A DNA stretch of 64,000 nucleotides from Cupriavidus pauculus. GTDB lineage: Bacteria > Pseudomonadota > Gammaproteobacteria > Burkholderiales > Burkholderiaceae. The translations under genes and the position numbers were made by a program. Location: NCBI RefSeq assembly GCF_008801835.1, contig NZ_VZOW01000024.1, positions 22,788 through 86,787 on the forward strand. Direction: 5' to 3'. Shown in pieces: positions 16,425 through 25,755 of the stretch (positions within the stretch are counted from its first letter, which is position 1; each line of letters opens with the position of its first letter). The notes below the pieces were generated by a model. The model did not search any database. It was not told the DNA's origin and saw nothing but the letters and a program-made list of their open reading frames with translations.

Positions 16425-18789
16425 CGTGGCGGGCGGTGTCTCGATGCAGGGCGGTCTGACGCGGCGTGATCGCGTGCTGGCGATTGCCTGGCTGCTGCTC
16501 GTCATTGCACTGGTTGTGCATCAGGTGCAGTTCTGGCGCGCGTCGCGGCTCGATACCGATGTGATGGCGCTGCTGCCCACCAGCGAGCGCACCGCCACCG
16601 CTGACCGCGTGTTGCGACAGCTAAGCGATGGCGTGTCGCGCCAGATCGTCGTGCTGGTCGGCGCCGATGACTGGGCGCACACGCGCGCCGCGGCTCAGCG
16701 CTTCCAGCAGGTCGCCGCGCAAGACAACCAGTTGCTCGTGCCGGAGGACAAGCTGGGCGCATTCGATTTCGATGCGGCACTCGCGTTCTATCGTCCGTGG
16801 CGCGATCGGCTGCTGACGGATAGTCAGCGGCAGCGGCTGGCCACCACCAACGCGGAGACGCTCGCGCAGCAGGCGCTGACCCGGCTGTATCAATTTTCGA
16901 TGGGGCCACGCCTGACGGAGTGGGCCGCCGATCCACTTGGGCTCTGGCAGGACTGGTGGCTCGAACGCGCATCCGCCACGCGCGTGCGCGAACGCGACGG
17001 CATGGCCACCGTGACGGGCGATGGCAAGGACTGGGTGCTGCTGACGTGTCGCATTACCAAGCCGGCATTTTCCGCCAACGGCAGCACCGACTACGGCGAC
17101 CTGCTGCATCGCGCCGAATCCGCCGCGCGCGCTGGCGACGGTGGCGTGCGCGTGATCGCCGCCGGCATTCCGCTGCACACCGAGGCGGCGGCGTCGCAGG
17201 CCAACTGGGAAATGAACGTCATCGGCGCGGGCTCGCTTGCGGCCGTGCTGCTGCTGGTCTGGCTGGCGTTCCGATCATTGCGCCCGATCGTGCTGGTGGG
17301 ATTGTCGCTGCTTATCGGCACCGCCATGGCGATTTCCGCCACCGCCATCGTGTTCGACCGCGTGCATCTGATCACGCTGGTATTCGGCGCCAGTCTGGTC
17401 GGCGTGGCCGAGGATTTCGGCATTCACTACTTCGTCGCACGCCAGGCCATGCCGCGCGCCGCGCCAGCAGCTGTCATGCGCTTCCTGCTGCCGGGCATGG
17501 CGTTGGCGTTGCTGACCAGCGTCGTCGCGTACCTGGCGCTGGGCATTGCGCCATTCCCGGGCCTGCGCCAGATGGCGCTGTTTTCAGCAGTGGGTTTGAC
17601 GACGGCATTTCTGACCGTGCTGTTCTGGTTTCCGCTGCTCGATCGCGGCACGCCGCGTCAGACGCGCCTGTCGAACTGGCTCTCGAACAGCCTGGCGCGC
17701 TGGCCGCGCGTGCGCAACGATATGCGCACGTGGCTTGCACTGGGCGCGCTCGGACTTTTTATCGTGAGCGGTGTATGGCAGGTGCCGGTGGTCGACGATA
17801 TCCGGCAGTTGCAGAGTTCTCCGCCCGCGTTGATGGATGCACAGCGCACGGCGGGCCGTCTCCTGGGCAGCCCAAGCCCCGCGCAGTTCGTGCTGGTGCG
17901 CGGCGCGACGCCCGACGAAGTGCTGGCGCGCGAAGAAGCGGTGAAGGCAAGGCTGGCCGATGCGGTAGGCCAGCACGCGTTCGATGGCTTCGTCGCGATT
18001 TCCGATTGGGTGCCGTCCGCGGCGCGCCAGCACGCCGACGCTGCGTTGGCCGATCGGCAGGAAGCAGCGGTCAGGGCAGCGGTCGCCAAGGCCCTTGGCG
18101 GATCGATTGCGGCGCCGGCCTCGGCGTCCGGTTCCGGCGCGCTGACGCTGCAGGCATGGCTGGCCAATCCGGTGTCGGATACGCTGCGCCATCTCTGGCT
18201 CGACCGGGAAGGAAGTGGTTACGCCAGCGTGATGCTGCTGCGCGGGATTGACGATGCGGCGGCCATTCCCCGGATCGCCGCGGCCGTGCGTCAGGTGCCC
18301 GGCGCGGAATGGGTCGATCGCGTCGCGGACATCTCGGCGCTGCTGCACCACTACCGCGTCCTGATGAGCTGGATGCTGCTGGCGGGCGCGCTCGCGGTGG
18401 GACTGTTGCTGGCATGGCGCTACGGACGTGCCGGCTGGCGCGCCTTGGCGCCCACGTTGTTGGCCGCGGCCTTCAGCGTAGCCGTGCTGGGCTGGCTGCA
18501 TTTGCCGCTGCAATTGTTCTCGGTGCTTGCGCTGGCCTTGCTGCTGGGCGTTGGCGTCGACTACGGCATTTTTCTGCTGGAACATCCCGGCGACGGCGTG
18601 TCGTGGACGGCCATCGTGCTCGGGGCTGCCAGCACGCTGCTGGCGTTCGGCCTGCTGGCGTTGTCGTCCACGCCGGCGCTACACGCATTTGGCATGACCA
18701 TGCTGTCGGGGGTGGGCGCGGTCTGGATGCTGTCACCGTGGTTTCGCCCGGACCCGATGCAAACTTCTTCACAAGGTGTACATCGATGA
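16417..18789 (+). CDS. MMPL/RND-type inner-membrane exporter (APE, ApeM-like)
   Basis: 790 residues. Two halves of six membrane segments each: TM1 near residue 20, a large periplasmic loop, then a 5-TM bundle at about 265-415 containing GVAEDFGIHYFVARQ; TM7 near 445, second loop, second bundle at about 645-780 containing LGVGVDYGIFLLE. This is the MMPL organisation used for lipid-like cargo. Likely extracts the polyene-lipid from the inner membrane. The ATG at 16417 overlaps the previous gene by 8 nt; an in-frame ATG at 16444 is possible. Confidence 0.88.
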   Translation: MNDVAGGVSMQGGLTRRDRVLAIAWLLLVIALVVHQVQFWRASRLDTDVMALLPTSERTATADRVLRQLSDGVSRQIVVLVGADDWAHTRAAAQRFQQVAAQDNQLLVPEDKLGAFDFDAALAFYRPWRDRLLTDSQRQRLATTNAETLAQQALTRLYQFSMGPRLTEWAADPLGLWQDWWLERASATRVRERDGMATVTGDGKDWVLLTCRITKPAFSANGSTDYGDLLHRAESAARAGDGGVRVIAAGIPLHTEAAASQANWEMNVIGAGSLAAVLLLVWLAFRSLRPIVLVGLSLLIGTAMAISATAIVFDRVHLITLVFGASLVGVAEDFGIHYFVARQAMPRAAPAAVMRFLLPGMALALLTSVVAYLALGIAPFPGLRQMALFSAVGLTTAFLTVLFWFPLLDRGTPRQTRLSNWLSNSLARWPRVRNDMRTWLALGALGLFIVSGVWQVPVVDDIRQLQSSPPALMDAQRTAGRLLGSPSPAQFVLVRGATPDEVLAREEAVKARLADAVGQHAFDGFVAISDWVPSAARQHADAALADRQEAAVRAAVAKALGGSIAAPASASGSGALTLQAWLANPVSDTLRHLWLDREGSGYASVMLLRGIDDAAAIPRIAAAVRQVPGAEWVDRVADISALLHHYRVLMSWMLLAGALAVGLLLAWRYGRAGWRALAPTLLAAAFSVAVLGWLHLPLQLFSVLALALLLGVGVDYGIFLLEHPGDGVSWTAIVLGAASTLLAFGLLALSSTPALHAFGMTMLSGVGAVWMLSPWFRPDPMQTSSQGVHR

Positions 18790-20015
18790 ACCTGGAACAG
18801 GCGGAAGTCCTGATCATTGGCGCCGGTCCCGCCGGTTCGGTGGCGGCCGGTCTGCTGCGCAAACGCGGCGTGAGCGTGCTGGTACTCGAAAAAGAGACAT
18901 TTCCACGTTTCTCGATCGGTGAAAGCCTGCTGCCGCAAAGCATGGCCTATATCGAGGAAGCCGGCATGCTGCAGGCGGTGGTCGAGGCCGGCTTCCAGTA
19001 CAAGAACGGCGCGGCATTCGCGCGCGGCGATCGCTACACCGATTTCGACTTCCGCGACAAGTTCTCGCCCGGCTGGGGCACCACGTATCAGGTTCAGCGC
19101 GCGCATTTCGATGACGTGCTGATCCGCGAGGCGCAGAAGCAGGGCGCGGAAGTGCGCTTCCGGCATGTTGTGGAAGCGGTAGACGTGAGCGGGCCACAAC
19201 CGGTTGTCACCGTGCGTGGCGATGACGGCCAGTCCTACGCTGTGCAGGCGAAATTCCTGCTCGATGCGTCCGGCTTTGGCCGTATCCTGCCGCGCCTTCT
19301 CGATCTCGAGTCGCCGTCTAATTTTCCGGTGCGCGCGGCGATCTTCACGCACGTGGCGGACGGCATCCCGACCGGCGATTTCGACCGCAACAAGATCCGC
19401 GTGGGCGTGCATCCGGTGCACGCCGATGTCTGGTACTGGACAATTCCGTTTTCCAATGGTCGTTGTTCGCAAGGCGTGGTGGCCGAGAAATCGTTCATCG
19501 ATCGCTACGACGGCGACGAGATGAGCAAGCTGCGCGCGCTGGTCAACGAAGACCCGGGGCTTGCCACGCTGCTCAAGGATGCGCAATGGGATACGCCGGC
19601 GCGTCAGATCGTCGGATATTCCGCCAACGTCCGCTCGCTGTGGGGCAATGGATATGCGCTGCTGGGCAACGCGGGCGAATTTCTCGATCCGGTCTTTTCG
19701 TCGGGCGTCACCATCGCTTTCAAGTCTGCCAGTCTTGCTACCGCGTGTCTGGTGCGGCAGCTCGCGGGCGACAGCGTCGACTGGGAAGCCGAGTACGCGC
19801 GCCCCTTGAAGGCGGGCGTCGACTGTTTCCGCGTATTTGTCGAAGCCTGGTACGAGGGACGTTTCCAGCGCGTGATTTTCCATCGCGACGCGCCTGCGGA
19901 GATTAGGCGCATGATTGCGGCGATCCTGGCCGGCTACGCGTGGGATCTCGATAATCCTTTCGTGGCCGATGCGCGTCGGCGCCTGAGTGTGCTGGAGCAG
20001 CTGTGCGACGAGTGA
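18786..20015 (+). CDS. FAD-dependent oxidoreductase with flavin-dependent halogenase motifs (APE)
   Basis: 409 residues. GAGPAGSVAAGLL (12-24) is the GxGxxG FAD site. WYWTIP at 216-221 fits the halogenase WxWxIP motif, FLDPVFSSG at 299-307 fits the Fx.Px.Sx.G motif, and Lys73 in GFQYKNGAAF is in the region where phenol/pyrrole halogenases have their catalytic lysine. Brominating flavoproteins are known in xanthomonadin clusters. Halogenation of the aryl head group is therefore plausible, but family members are often annotated only as tryptophan 7-halogenase or geranylgeranyl-reductase relatives. No flavin reductase gene is in the cluster. ATGA overlap with the exporter gene. Confidence 0.8.
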   Translation: MNLEQAEVLIIGAGPAGSVAAGLLRKRGVSVLVLEKETFPRFSIGESLLPQSMAYIEEAGMLQAVVEAGFQYKNGAAFARGDRYTDFDFRDKFSPGWGTTYQVQRAHFDDVLIREAQKQGAEVRFRHVVEAVDVSGPQPVVTVRGDDGQSYAVQAKFLLDASGFGRILPRLLDLESPSNFPVRAAIFTHVADGIPTGDFDRNKIRVGVHPVHADVWYWTIPFSNGRCSQGVVAEKSFIDRYDGDEMSKLRALVNEDPGLATLLKDAQWDTPARQIVGYSANVRSLWGNGYALLGNAGEFLDPVFSSGVTIAFKSASLATACLVRQLAGDSVDWEAEYARPLKAGVDCFRVFVEAWYEGRFQRVIFHRDAPAEIRRMIAAILAGYAWDLDNPFVADARRRLSVLEQLCDE

Positions 20016-20590
20016 TCGTTGCCGCGGCACTCGCGGCCGGCGTGTTAGTGGGCGCGGCCGGGCTGTCGGGCTGCGCGACGTCCCCGCTTACGCCGCCCAC
20101 GCCGGCCGAAGTGCCGCTATTGCGGCTGTCGCCCGCGTCGCTGGGGCGCACCTTGAACGTGCAGCAGCAGATCACCGTGCAATATCCGTCGACGCAAGGC
20201 GAGCAGACGCGCGATATGCTCGCGCTGCTGGAAGCCGATGGCACACATACACGACTGGCCGCGATGGCCGGCGGACAAGTGCTGGCGCGCATCGATTGGG
20301 ATGGACAGGATCTGCGCGTCACGCGCTCGCCGTGGGCGCCGCCCGAGCTGAAACCGGAGCGCATCCTGAGCGACATGCAGTTGTCGCTGTGGCCCGCGTC
20401 GGCGATTCGCGCAGCATTGCCGGCGGGCTGGCGGCTCGACGATGCGCCCGGTCTGCGCAGGCTTGTGTTGGGCAGCGAAGTGGTCGCGGAGATTCGATAT
20501 CCCGATGCCCGCACCACGCTGTTCACGCAGCACCGCGACGGTTATCGCCTGGTCATTCGCACATTGCAGGACAACGGAGGTGCGCGATGA
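20003..20590 (+). CDS. DUF3261 outer-membrane lipoprotein (APE, ApeN-like)
   Basis: 195 residues. Starts at GTG 20003, overlapping the flavoprotein gene by 13 nt, with GGAG 6 nt upstream. Lipoprotein signal peptide ends in LSGC at Cys24, so it is lipidated. The rest is the DUF3261 domain found in aryl-polyene clusters, likely LolB-like and the outer-membrane acceptor for the pigment. Confidence 0.82.
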   Translation: MRRVIVAAALAAGVLVGAAGLSGCATSPLTPPTPAEVPLLRLSPASLGRTLNVQQQITVQYPSTQGEQTRDMLALLEADGTHTRLAAMAGGQVLARIDWDGQDLRVTRSPWAPPELKPERILSDMQLSLWPASAIRAALPAGWRLDDAPGLRRLVLGSEVVAEIRYPDARTTLFTQHRDGYRLVIRTLQDNGGAR

Positions 20591-21777
20591 GTGTCTACCT
20601 GCATGACATGAACGTGGCGTGCGCGCTCGGCAGCGGCTGCGACGATGTACGCGCCGCGCTGTGGCGTACCGATGGACCATCCGGCGGCGAACTGACCGAC
20701 CGCTATACCCCGGGCACGCCTTTGCATCTCGGCGCATTGCGCGCGCACGTGGACGTGGCCGATTTGCCGCCCGGCGTGCCTCCGGCACTCGCCAGCCGCA
20801 ACAACGCCGTGCTGGAGCATGTACTTGCCGGCCTGCGTCCGGCGATCGACGCCGCAATGGCGCGCGTCGATCCCACCCGCGTGGCGATCGTGCTCGGCAC
20901 CAGCACGTCCGGCATTCATGAGGGCGAACTTGCCGTGCGCGCACGCGCGCAAAGCGGGCATTGGCCTGCGGGATTCCACTATAGCCAGCAGGAACTCGAT
21001 TCCCCGTCGCGCTATCTGGCTCACCGTTTGGGGGCGGCCGGACCGGCCTATTCGATATCCACGGCGTGTTCGTCCAGTGCCAAGGCGCTTACCGCCGCGG
21101 CGCGGCTGCTCGAACACGGCATGGCCGATCTCGCCATCGCCGGTGGCGTCGATACGCTGTGCGCATTCACGATCGCCGGATTCCGCGCGCTCGATTCGGT
21201 CAGTGCCGTCCGCTGCAATCCGTTGTCCGCAAACCGGCAAGGCATCAATCTTGGCGAAGGCGCGGCGTTGTTCCTGATGTCGCGCGAGCCCGGGCCAGTG
21301 CATCTGGCGGGCTGGGGCGAGACCTCCGATGCGCATCACATCTCGGCGCCGGATCCTAGTGGCGCAGGCGCGCGCACGGCCATGCAACAGGCGCTGAAAC
21401 GCGCGGGCCTGAGTGCCGCGGACATCGACTATGTGAACCTGCATGGCACGGCCACCCCACAGAACGATGTGATGGAGGCGCGCGCGGTGCGGGACCTGCT
21501 GGGCGCGGACATACCGGTCAGTTCGACCAAGCCGCAGACCGGTCACGCGCTCGGCGCCGCGGGCGCCGTGGAAGCTGCGCTGCTGTACCTGACGCTGGTG
21601 GACAACCCGCGCGGCCGCTTGCCGGCCCACTGGTGGGATGGCGCGCTGGATCCGCAGATTGCGCCGCTGCACGTGGTTGGTGCGGACGAAACGCTGGGAC
21701 GCCCGGTGCGTCACGCCATCAGTAATTCGTTCGCATTCGGCGGCAGCAATTGCGTGCTGCTCATGGGACAAGGCTAA
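20587..21777 (+). CDS. Beta-ketoacyl-ACP synthase (APE, ApeO-like)
   Basis: 396 residues, KAS I/II fold. Complete catalytic triad: Cys161 in STACSSSAK, His286 in NLHGTATPQND, His320 in QTGHALGAAGA. Condenses malonyl units during polyene elongation, probably as a heterodimer with the chain-length factor. ATGA overlap with the DUF3261 gene. Confidence 0.9.
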   Translation: MSVYLHDMNVACALGSGCDDVRAALWRTDGPSGGELTDRYTPGTPLHLGALRAHVDVADLPPGVPPALASRNNAVLEHVLAGLRPAIDAAMARVDPTRVAIVLGTSTSGIHEGELAVRARAQSGHWPAGFHYSQQELDSPSRYLAHRLGAAGPAYSISTACSSSAKALTAAARLLEHGMADLAIAGGVDTLCAFTIAGFRALDSVSAVRCNPLSANRQGINLGEGAALFLMSREPGPVHLAGWGETSDAHHISAPDPSGAGARTAMQQALKRAGLSAADIDYVNLHGTATPQNDVMEARAVRDLLGADIPVSSTKPQTGHALGAAGAVEAALLYLTLVDNPRGRLPAHWWDGALDPQIAPLHVVGADETLGRPVRHAISNSFAFGGSNCVLLMGQG

Positions 21778-21779
21778 AG

Positions 21780-22268
21780 ATGTCTGCCACCGATCCGTTA
21801 TCGAACCCACGGCAACCGTTGCCGCCGGTCGGCGAACTGATGCCCCATGCCGGGTCCATGCGGCTGATCGACGAACTGCTTTACGCCGATGACGTTTGCG
21901 GCGTGGCGCGCGCCACAGTGCGGGCCACGCAGCTGTTTGTGGACGATGCCGGCATGCCCGCGTGGATCGGCATCGAGTACATGGCGCAGACCGTCGCGGC
22001 GTGGGCCGGCATGCAGGCGCGCATGCACGGCATGGGCGGGGCGGCGGCAGGGTTCCTGCTCGGTTCGCGGCGCTTTGCCTGCGATGTGGCGGCGTTTCCG
22101 GTGGGCAGCGTGCTCACCATCCGCGTGCAACTGGAAATGTCGGACGGCGATGGCCTGTCGCTGTTCGCCTGCACACTTGACCAGGATGGCGCCGAAGTGG
22201 CGCGCGCCACGGTTTCCGTATATGCGCCCACTGATGCACGGGCATTTCTCGAAGGACCGCTGACATGA
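21780..22268 (+). CDS. 3-hydroxyacyl-ACP dehydratase, hot-dog fold (APE, ApeP-like)
   Basis: 162 residues. LMPHAGSMRLIDEL near the N-terminus is the ApeP/FabA-like dehydratase motif, followed by WIGIEYMAQTVAAWAG and GFLLGSRRF. Makes the conjugated double bonds by dehydration after each ketoreduction; works alongside the dehydratase domain fused to the acyl-activating enzyme. Two nt after the ketosynthase stop. Confidence 0.88.
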   Translation: MSATDPLSNPRQPLPPVGELMPHAGSMRLIDELLYADDVCGVARATVRATQLFVDDAGMPAWIGIEYMAQTVAAWAGMQARMHGMGGAAAGFLLGSRRFACDVAAFPVGSVLTIRVQLEMSDGDGLSLFACTLDQDGAEVARATVSVYAPTDARAFLEGPLT

Positions 22269-22996
22269 CCAACCAGACCGTGCTGGTCACGGGATCATCC
22301 CGTGGCATTGGCCGTGCAATCGCCTTGCGTCTGGCGCGCGATGGCTACGACGTGGTGATTCATTGCCGGGCGCGACGCGACGAAGCCGAATCGGTGGCGG
22401 ACGCGGTGCGCGCGTTTGGGCGCAATGCACGCGTGCTGTCGTTCGATGTCGGCGCGCGCCGGGCTGCAGCCGAAACGCTGCTGGCCGATATCGAGCAGCA
22501 CGGCTGCTACTACGGCGTGGTGTGCAATGCCGGAATCGTGCGCGACGCGGCGTTTCCGGCGATGTCCGGCGAAGAATGGGACGAGGTGGTCCACACCAAT
22601 CTGGACGCCTTCTACAACGTGCTCAATCCAGTGGTCATGCCGATGGTGCAGCGTCGTCGCCCGGGGCGTATCGTCACGCTGTCGTCGGTCTCCGGGCTGG
22701 TGGGCAACCGCGGCCAGACCAACTACAGCGCCGCCAAGGCCGGCATCATCGGCGCGACCAAGGCGTTGGCCATCGAACTTGCCAAGCGGCAGATCACGGT
22801 CAATTGCGTGGCGCCGGGCCTGATCGACACCGAAATGGTCGACGCGAACGTGCGTGACGAGGCGCTCAGGATCATTCCGGCCCGTCGCCTGGGCACGCCG
22901 GACGAAGTGGCGGCCACCGTGGCGTTTCTGCTGTCGCCGGATGCCGGTTACATTACGCGGCAGGTCATTTCGGTGAATGGGGGCATGTTCGGATGA
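22265..22996 (+). CDS. 3-oxoacyl-ACP reductase, FabG-like (APE, ApeQ-like)
   Basis: 243 residues, classical short-chain dehydrogenase. NADPH motif TGSSRGIG at 9-16, NAGI at about 88-91, catalytic Ser141, Tyr154 and Lys158 (YSAAK). Reduces the 3-keto intermediates of the polyene. 4-nt overlaps with both neighbours show translational coupling. Confidence 0.92.
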   Translation: MTNQTVLVTGSSRGIGRAIALRLARDGYDVVIHCRARRDEAESVADAVRAFGRNARVLSFDVGARRAAAETLLADIEQHGCYYGVVCNAGIVRDAAFPAMSGEEWDEVVHTNLDAFYNVLNPVVMPMVQRRRPGRIVTLSSVSGLVGNRGQTNYSAAKAGIIGATKALAIELAKRQITVNCVAPGLIDTEMVDANVRDEALRIIPARRLGTPDEVAATVAFLLSPDAGYITRQVISVNGGMFG

Positions 22997-24228
22997 AGCG
23001 GGTGGTGGTGACGGGCGCGGGCGCCGTGAGCGCCCTGGGCAACGACTGGGCCGCGGTGCGCGCGCGCCTGGCGGCCGGCCGCAACGCCGTGGTACGCATG
23101 GACGATTGGGCCGCGATCGATGGCCTCAACACGCAGCTTGCCGCACCGGTGCCGTCGTTCGAAGTGCCGCCGCACTACACGCGCAAGCTCATGCGCACCA
23201 TGGGTCGCGTGGCGCAGATGGCGGTCGTGGCGAGCGAGTCCGCGCTGGCGGATGCGGGCCTTGCGGGCCATCCGATCGTCACCGATGGGCGCATGGGCAT
23301 TGCCTACGGGTCGTCCACCGGCACGCCGTCCGCCGCGCAGGATTTCGCGCGGATGATGAGCGATCGCACGACCGACGGCATCAACGCCACCACCTACATC
23401 CGCATGATGGCGCATACCACGGCGGTCAATATCGGCCTGTTTCTCGGCGTGACGGGCCGGATCCTGACCACGTCCAGCGCGTGCACATCGGGCAGCCACG
23501 GCATTGGCTATGCCTACGAGACCATCGCCATGGGCCGTCAGGTGGCCATGCTGGCGGGAGGCGCCGAAGAACTCGACGCCACGGAGGCGGCCGTGTTCGA
23601 CACGCTGTTTGCCGCAAGCACCCGCAACGACGCACCGCAGGCCACGCCGCGGCCGTTCGACGCCGCGCGCGACGGGCTGGTGCTGGGCGAGGGCGCGGGC
23701 ACGCTGGTGCTGGAAGCGCTCGACCATGCCCAGGCGCGCGGCGCGCGAATCCTCGCCGAGGTCGTTGGCTACGGCACCAACAGCGATGGCAATCACGTGA
23801 CGCAGGCCCAGCCGGAAACGATGGCGCAGGCCATGCGCATGGCGCTGGAAGACGCCGGATTGCAGGCGCAGCAGATCGGCTATATCAACGCCCACGGCAC
23901 GGCGACCGAGCAGGGCGATCTGGCCGAAGCGCAAGCCACGCACATGGTCTTCGGCGACGGCACGCCGATCAGTTCGCTCAAGAGCTATCTTGGTCATACG
24001 CTTGGCGCCTGTGGTGCGCTGGAGGCGTGGATGACGATCGAAATGATGCGCGACGGCTGGTTTGCGCCGACCATCAATCTCGATACGCCGGATCCTCGAT
24101 GCGCACCGCTGGACCATATCGTCGGCGCCGCACGTGGTCTCGACGTCGAATACGCCATGAGCAACAATTTCGCGTTCGGCGGCATCAATACGTCGCTGAT
24201 CTTCCGTCGCTGGACCGATCCATCCTGA
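22993..24228 (+). CDS. Beta-ketoacyl-ACP synthase, FabF-like (APE, ApeR-like)
   Basis: 411 residues. Catalytic Cys164 in SSACTSGSHG, His301 in NAHGTATEQGD, His335 in LGHTLGACGALE, with full-length thiolase fold. Second active ketosynthase of the cluster; in enterobacterial systems the two ketosynthases take different steps (initiation versus elongation). Confidence 0.92.
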   Translation: MKRVVVTGAGAVSALGNDWAAVRARLAAGRNAVVRMDDWAAIDGLNTQLAAPVPSFEVPPHYTRKLMRTMGRVAQMAVVASESALADAGLAGHPIVTDGRMGIAYGSSTGTPSAAQDFARMMSDRTTDGINATTYIRMMAHTTAVNIGLFLGVTGRILTTSSACTSGSHGIGYAYETIAMGRQVAMLAGGAEELDATEAAVFDTLFAASTRNDAPQATPRPFDAARDGLVLGEGAGTLVLEALDHAQARGARILAEVVGYGTNSDGNHVTQAQPETMAQAMRMALEDAGLQAQQIGYINAHGTATEQGDLAEAQATHMVFGDGTPISSLKSYLGHTLGACGALEAWMTIEMMRDGWFAPTINLDTPDPRCAPLDHIVGAARGLDVEYAMSNNFAFGGINTSLIFRRWTDPS

Positions 24229-24248
24229 ACCCGTCTGCACAACCCGTC

Positions 24249-24944
24249 ATGCCGCTTGCCTTGCGTACCGGATCGGTCATGGCCTTCGCCGCCATGGCGC
24301 CTCCCGTCAGCCGCTGGATGTCCGCGGAGGAATTGGGACGCCTGTCCGCCATGCGCTCGCACCAGCGTGCCGAGCAGTTTGCGGCGGGCCGCTGGCTGGC
24401 GCGGCGCCTGCTGGCCATGACGTTTGGCGGCGAAGCATCCGAATGGGCGCTGTCGGCGGCCGAGGATGCTCCGCCGCTGGCCATGCATACCGGCGGTGCG
24501 GTTGGCATGCCGGTGTTCGTGTCGATTGCCCATGCGGCCGATCACCTGGCTTGCGCGGTTTCCGATGCACCGGTCGGGATCGATATCGAGCCGCTGCAGC
24601 CGCGCCGGCATCTGGATACGCTGATCGAGGCCACCACCACTGACGCCGAACGCGCCGCGCTGCCGGACCTGATGGCCGATAGCGATGCCCAGGCGCGCAT
24701 GGTGGCGTTTTTCGAGCTATGGACGCTGAAAGAGGCGTGGATCAAGTGCCACGGCGGCAATCTGTTCCAGACCATGATGGCCCATGTGGTGGAGGCGCTG
24801 CCGTCGCCGCTCGATACTGCAAACGGCGTGACATGGCGCCGCAAGGACGTGGTGATGGCGCTGACGGCGTCCGTGCCGGTCGATGCGCTGGCCCTGCCGG
24901 ATCCCAAGGGGTGGCGCCTGCATGCGCGCGAGGCGGCCGACTGA
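24249..24944 (+). CDS. 4'-phosphopantetheinyl transferase (APE)
   Basis: 231 residues, Sfp-type. Conserved GIDIE (110-114, Mg-binding Asp/Glu) and WTLKEA (158-163). Converts the two apo-ACPs of the cluster to holo form. Start at ATG 24249, 20 nt after the ketosynthase stop; last gene of the operon. IclR gene is convergent 34 nt further. Confidence 0.9.
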   Translation: MPLALRTGSVMAFAAMAPPVSRWMSAEELGRLSAMRSHQRAEQFAAGRWLARRLLAMTFGGEASEWALSAAEDAPPLAMHTGGAVGMPVFVSIAHAADHLACAVSDAPVGIDIEPLQPRRHLDTLIEATTTDAERAALPDLMADSDAQARMVAFFELWTLKEAWIKCHGGNLFQTMMAHVVEALPSPLDTANGVTWRRKDVVMALTASVPVDALALPDPKGWRLHAREAAD

Positions 24945-24978
24945 GCGTGCCGCCTGCGCGCGCCGTCGATTCGTCAAT

Positions 24979-25755
24979 TCAGGTCTTTTCCAGCGATGCG
25001 CAGGCGGCGCGCAGCATCGCCGCATACCGCTCCAGGTGGGGCTCGATGCGGTACACGGGGCCCGCAATGGAAATCGCATAACACTCGCCCGATAGCCGCA
25101 CCGGCCATGCCAGCGCCCCCACGTCGGGCATCGATTCGCCCAGGTTCACAAACGCCCCGCGCCCGCGCGACTGGCGCAGGTCATCTTCCAGGCTGCCCGC
25201 ACTGGTCAGCGTGCGCGGCGTGAACGCCTGAAAGGCAAGCTGCGGCAGCACCGCCGCGCGCTCGGCGTCGTCCATGGCCGCCAGCAACGCCTTGCCGATG
25301 GAGTTGGCATGCAGCTCGCGCCGCTCTCCTGCCGTAGCGATATAGCGGATGGCATGCGGCGACTCCAGGACATCCAGATAGACCACGGCGCTGCCTTCGT
25401 GCAGTTTGCCGATCACCACGGTTTCGCCGGTCGCGTCGCGCAACTCCAGCATGGTGTCGTGCACGCGATCGAGCACCGGATCGTGGCGGGCAATCTGCTG
25501 CGCCATCGCCAGCAGGCGTCCGGTCGGGTAATAACCCTGTCGGCGCGCGGTTTCATAGAGATAGCCGAGCGAGGTCAGCGTGCGGATCAACGCCAGGCAA
25601 CTGGAGGCCGGCACGGCCAGCAGCCGCGCCAGTTCGGAAAGCGACAACGCGCGCCGTTCGCGCGCGAAGGTCTCGATGATTTCTATCACGCGCAATGCCG
25701 TCTTCACGTTCATCGGCGAAGGCTTGGCTGCAGACAATTCTTGGCGCTCTGGCAT
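24979..25755 (-). CDS. IclR family transcriptional regulator
   Basis: 258 residues from ATG 25755. N-terminal winged helix-turn-helix (ALRVIEIIETFARERRALSLSELARLLAVPASSCLALIRTLTSLGYL) and C-terminal ligand domain with ATGETVVIGKLHEGSAVVYLDVLES, HANSIGKALLA and the end motif AWPVRLSGECYAISIAGPVYRI. No Shine-Dalgarno is apparent; ATG 25713 is possible, and the frame opens further up. Adjacent genes (aryl-polyene operon, hipBA) give no hint of its target; the hipBA operator array lies about 100-200 bp upstream of its start. Confidence 0.88.
   Translation of the reverse strand: MPERQELSAAKPSPMNVKTALRVIEIIETFARERRALSLSELARLLAVPASSCLALIRTLTSLGYLYETARRQGYYPTGRLLAMAQQIARHDPVLDRVHDTMLELRDATGETVVIGKLHEGSAVVYLDVLESPHAIRYIATAGERRELHANSIGKALLAAMDDAERAAVLPQLAFQAFTPRTLTSAGSLEDDLRQSRGRGAFVNLGESMPDVGALAWPVRLSGECYAISIAGPVYRIEPHLERYAAMLRAACASLEKT

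Larger units (their letters stand above)
9295..24944 (+). other. Aryl-polyene (xanthomonadin-like) biosynthetic operon
   Basis: Eighteen genes on one strand, nearly all overlapping by 4-14 nt or separated by under 50 nt. Gene order matches the ape cluster of enterobacteria as I remember it: chain-length factor, acyltransferase, two ACPs, COG4648 membrane protein, acyl-activating enzyme plus dehydratase, glycosyltransferase, acyltransferase, thioesterase, LolA-like carrier, MMPL exporter, DUF3261 lipoprotein, ketosynthase, dehydratase, ketoreductase, ketosynthase, phosphopantetheinyl transferase. A halogenase-like flavoprotein is inserted after the exporter. No aromatic ammonia lyase, methyltransferase or dialkylresorcinol genes are present. 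The product is expected to be a yellow, outer-membrane-bound polyene; exact structure unknown. Confidence 0.9.

Noticed and set aside
22977..24944. 655-codon forward frame spanning the FabF-like ketosynthase and the transferase
   Set aside because: Only its last 231 codons (from 24249) are a real gene; the front part is an Arg/His-rich shadow of the ketosynthase in another frame.
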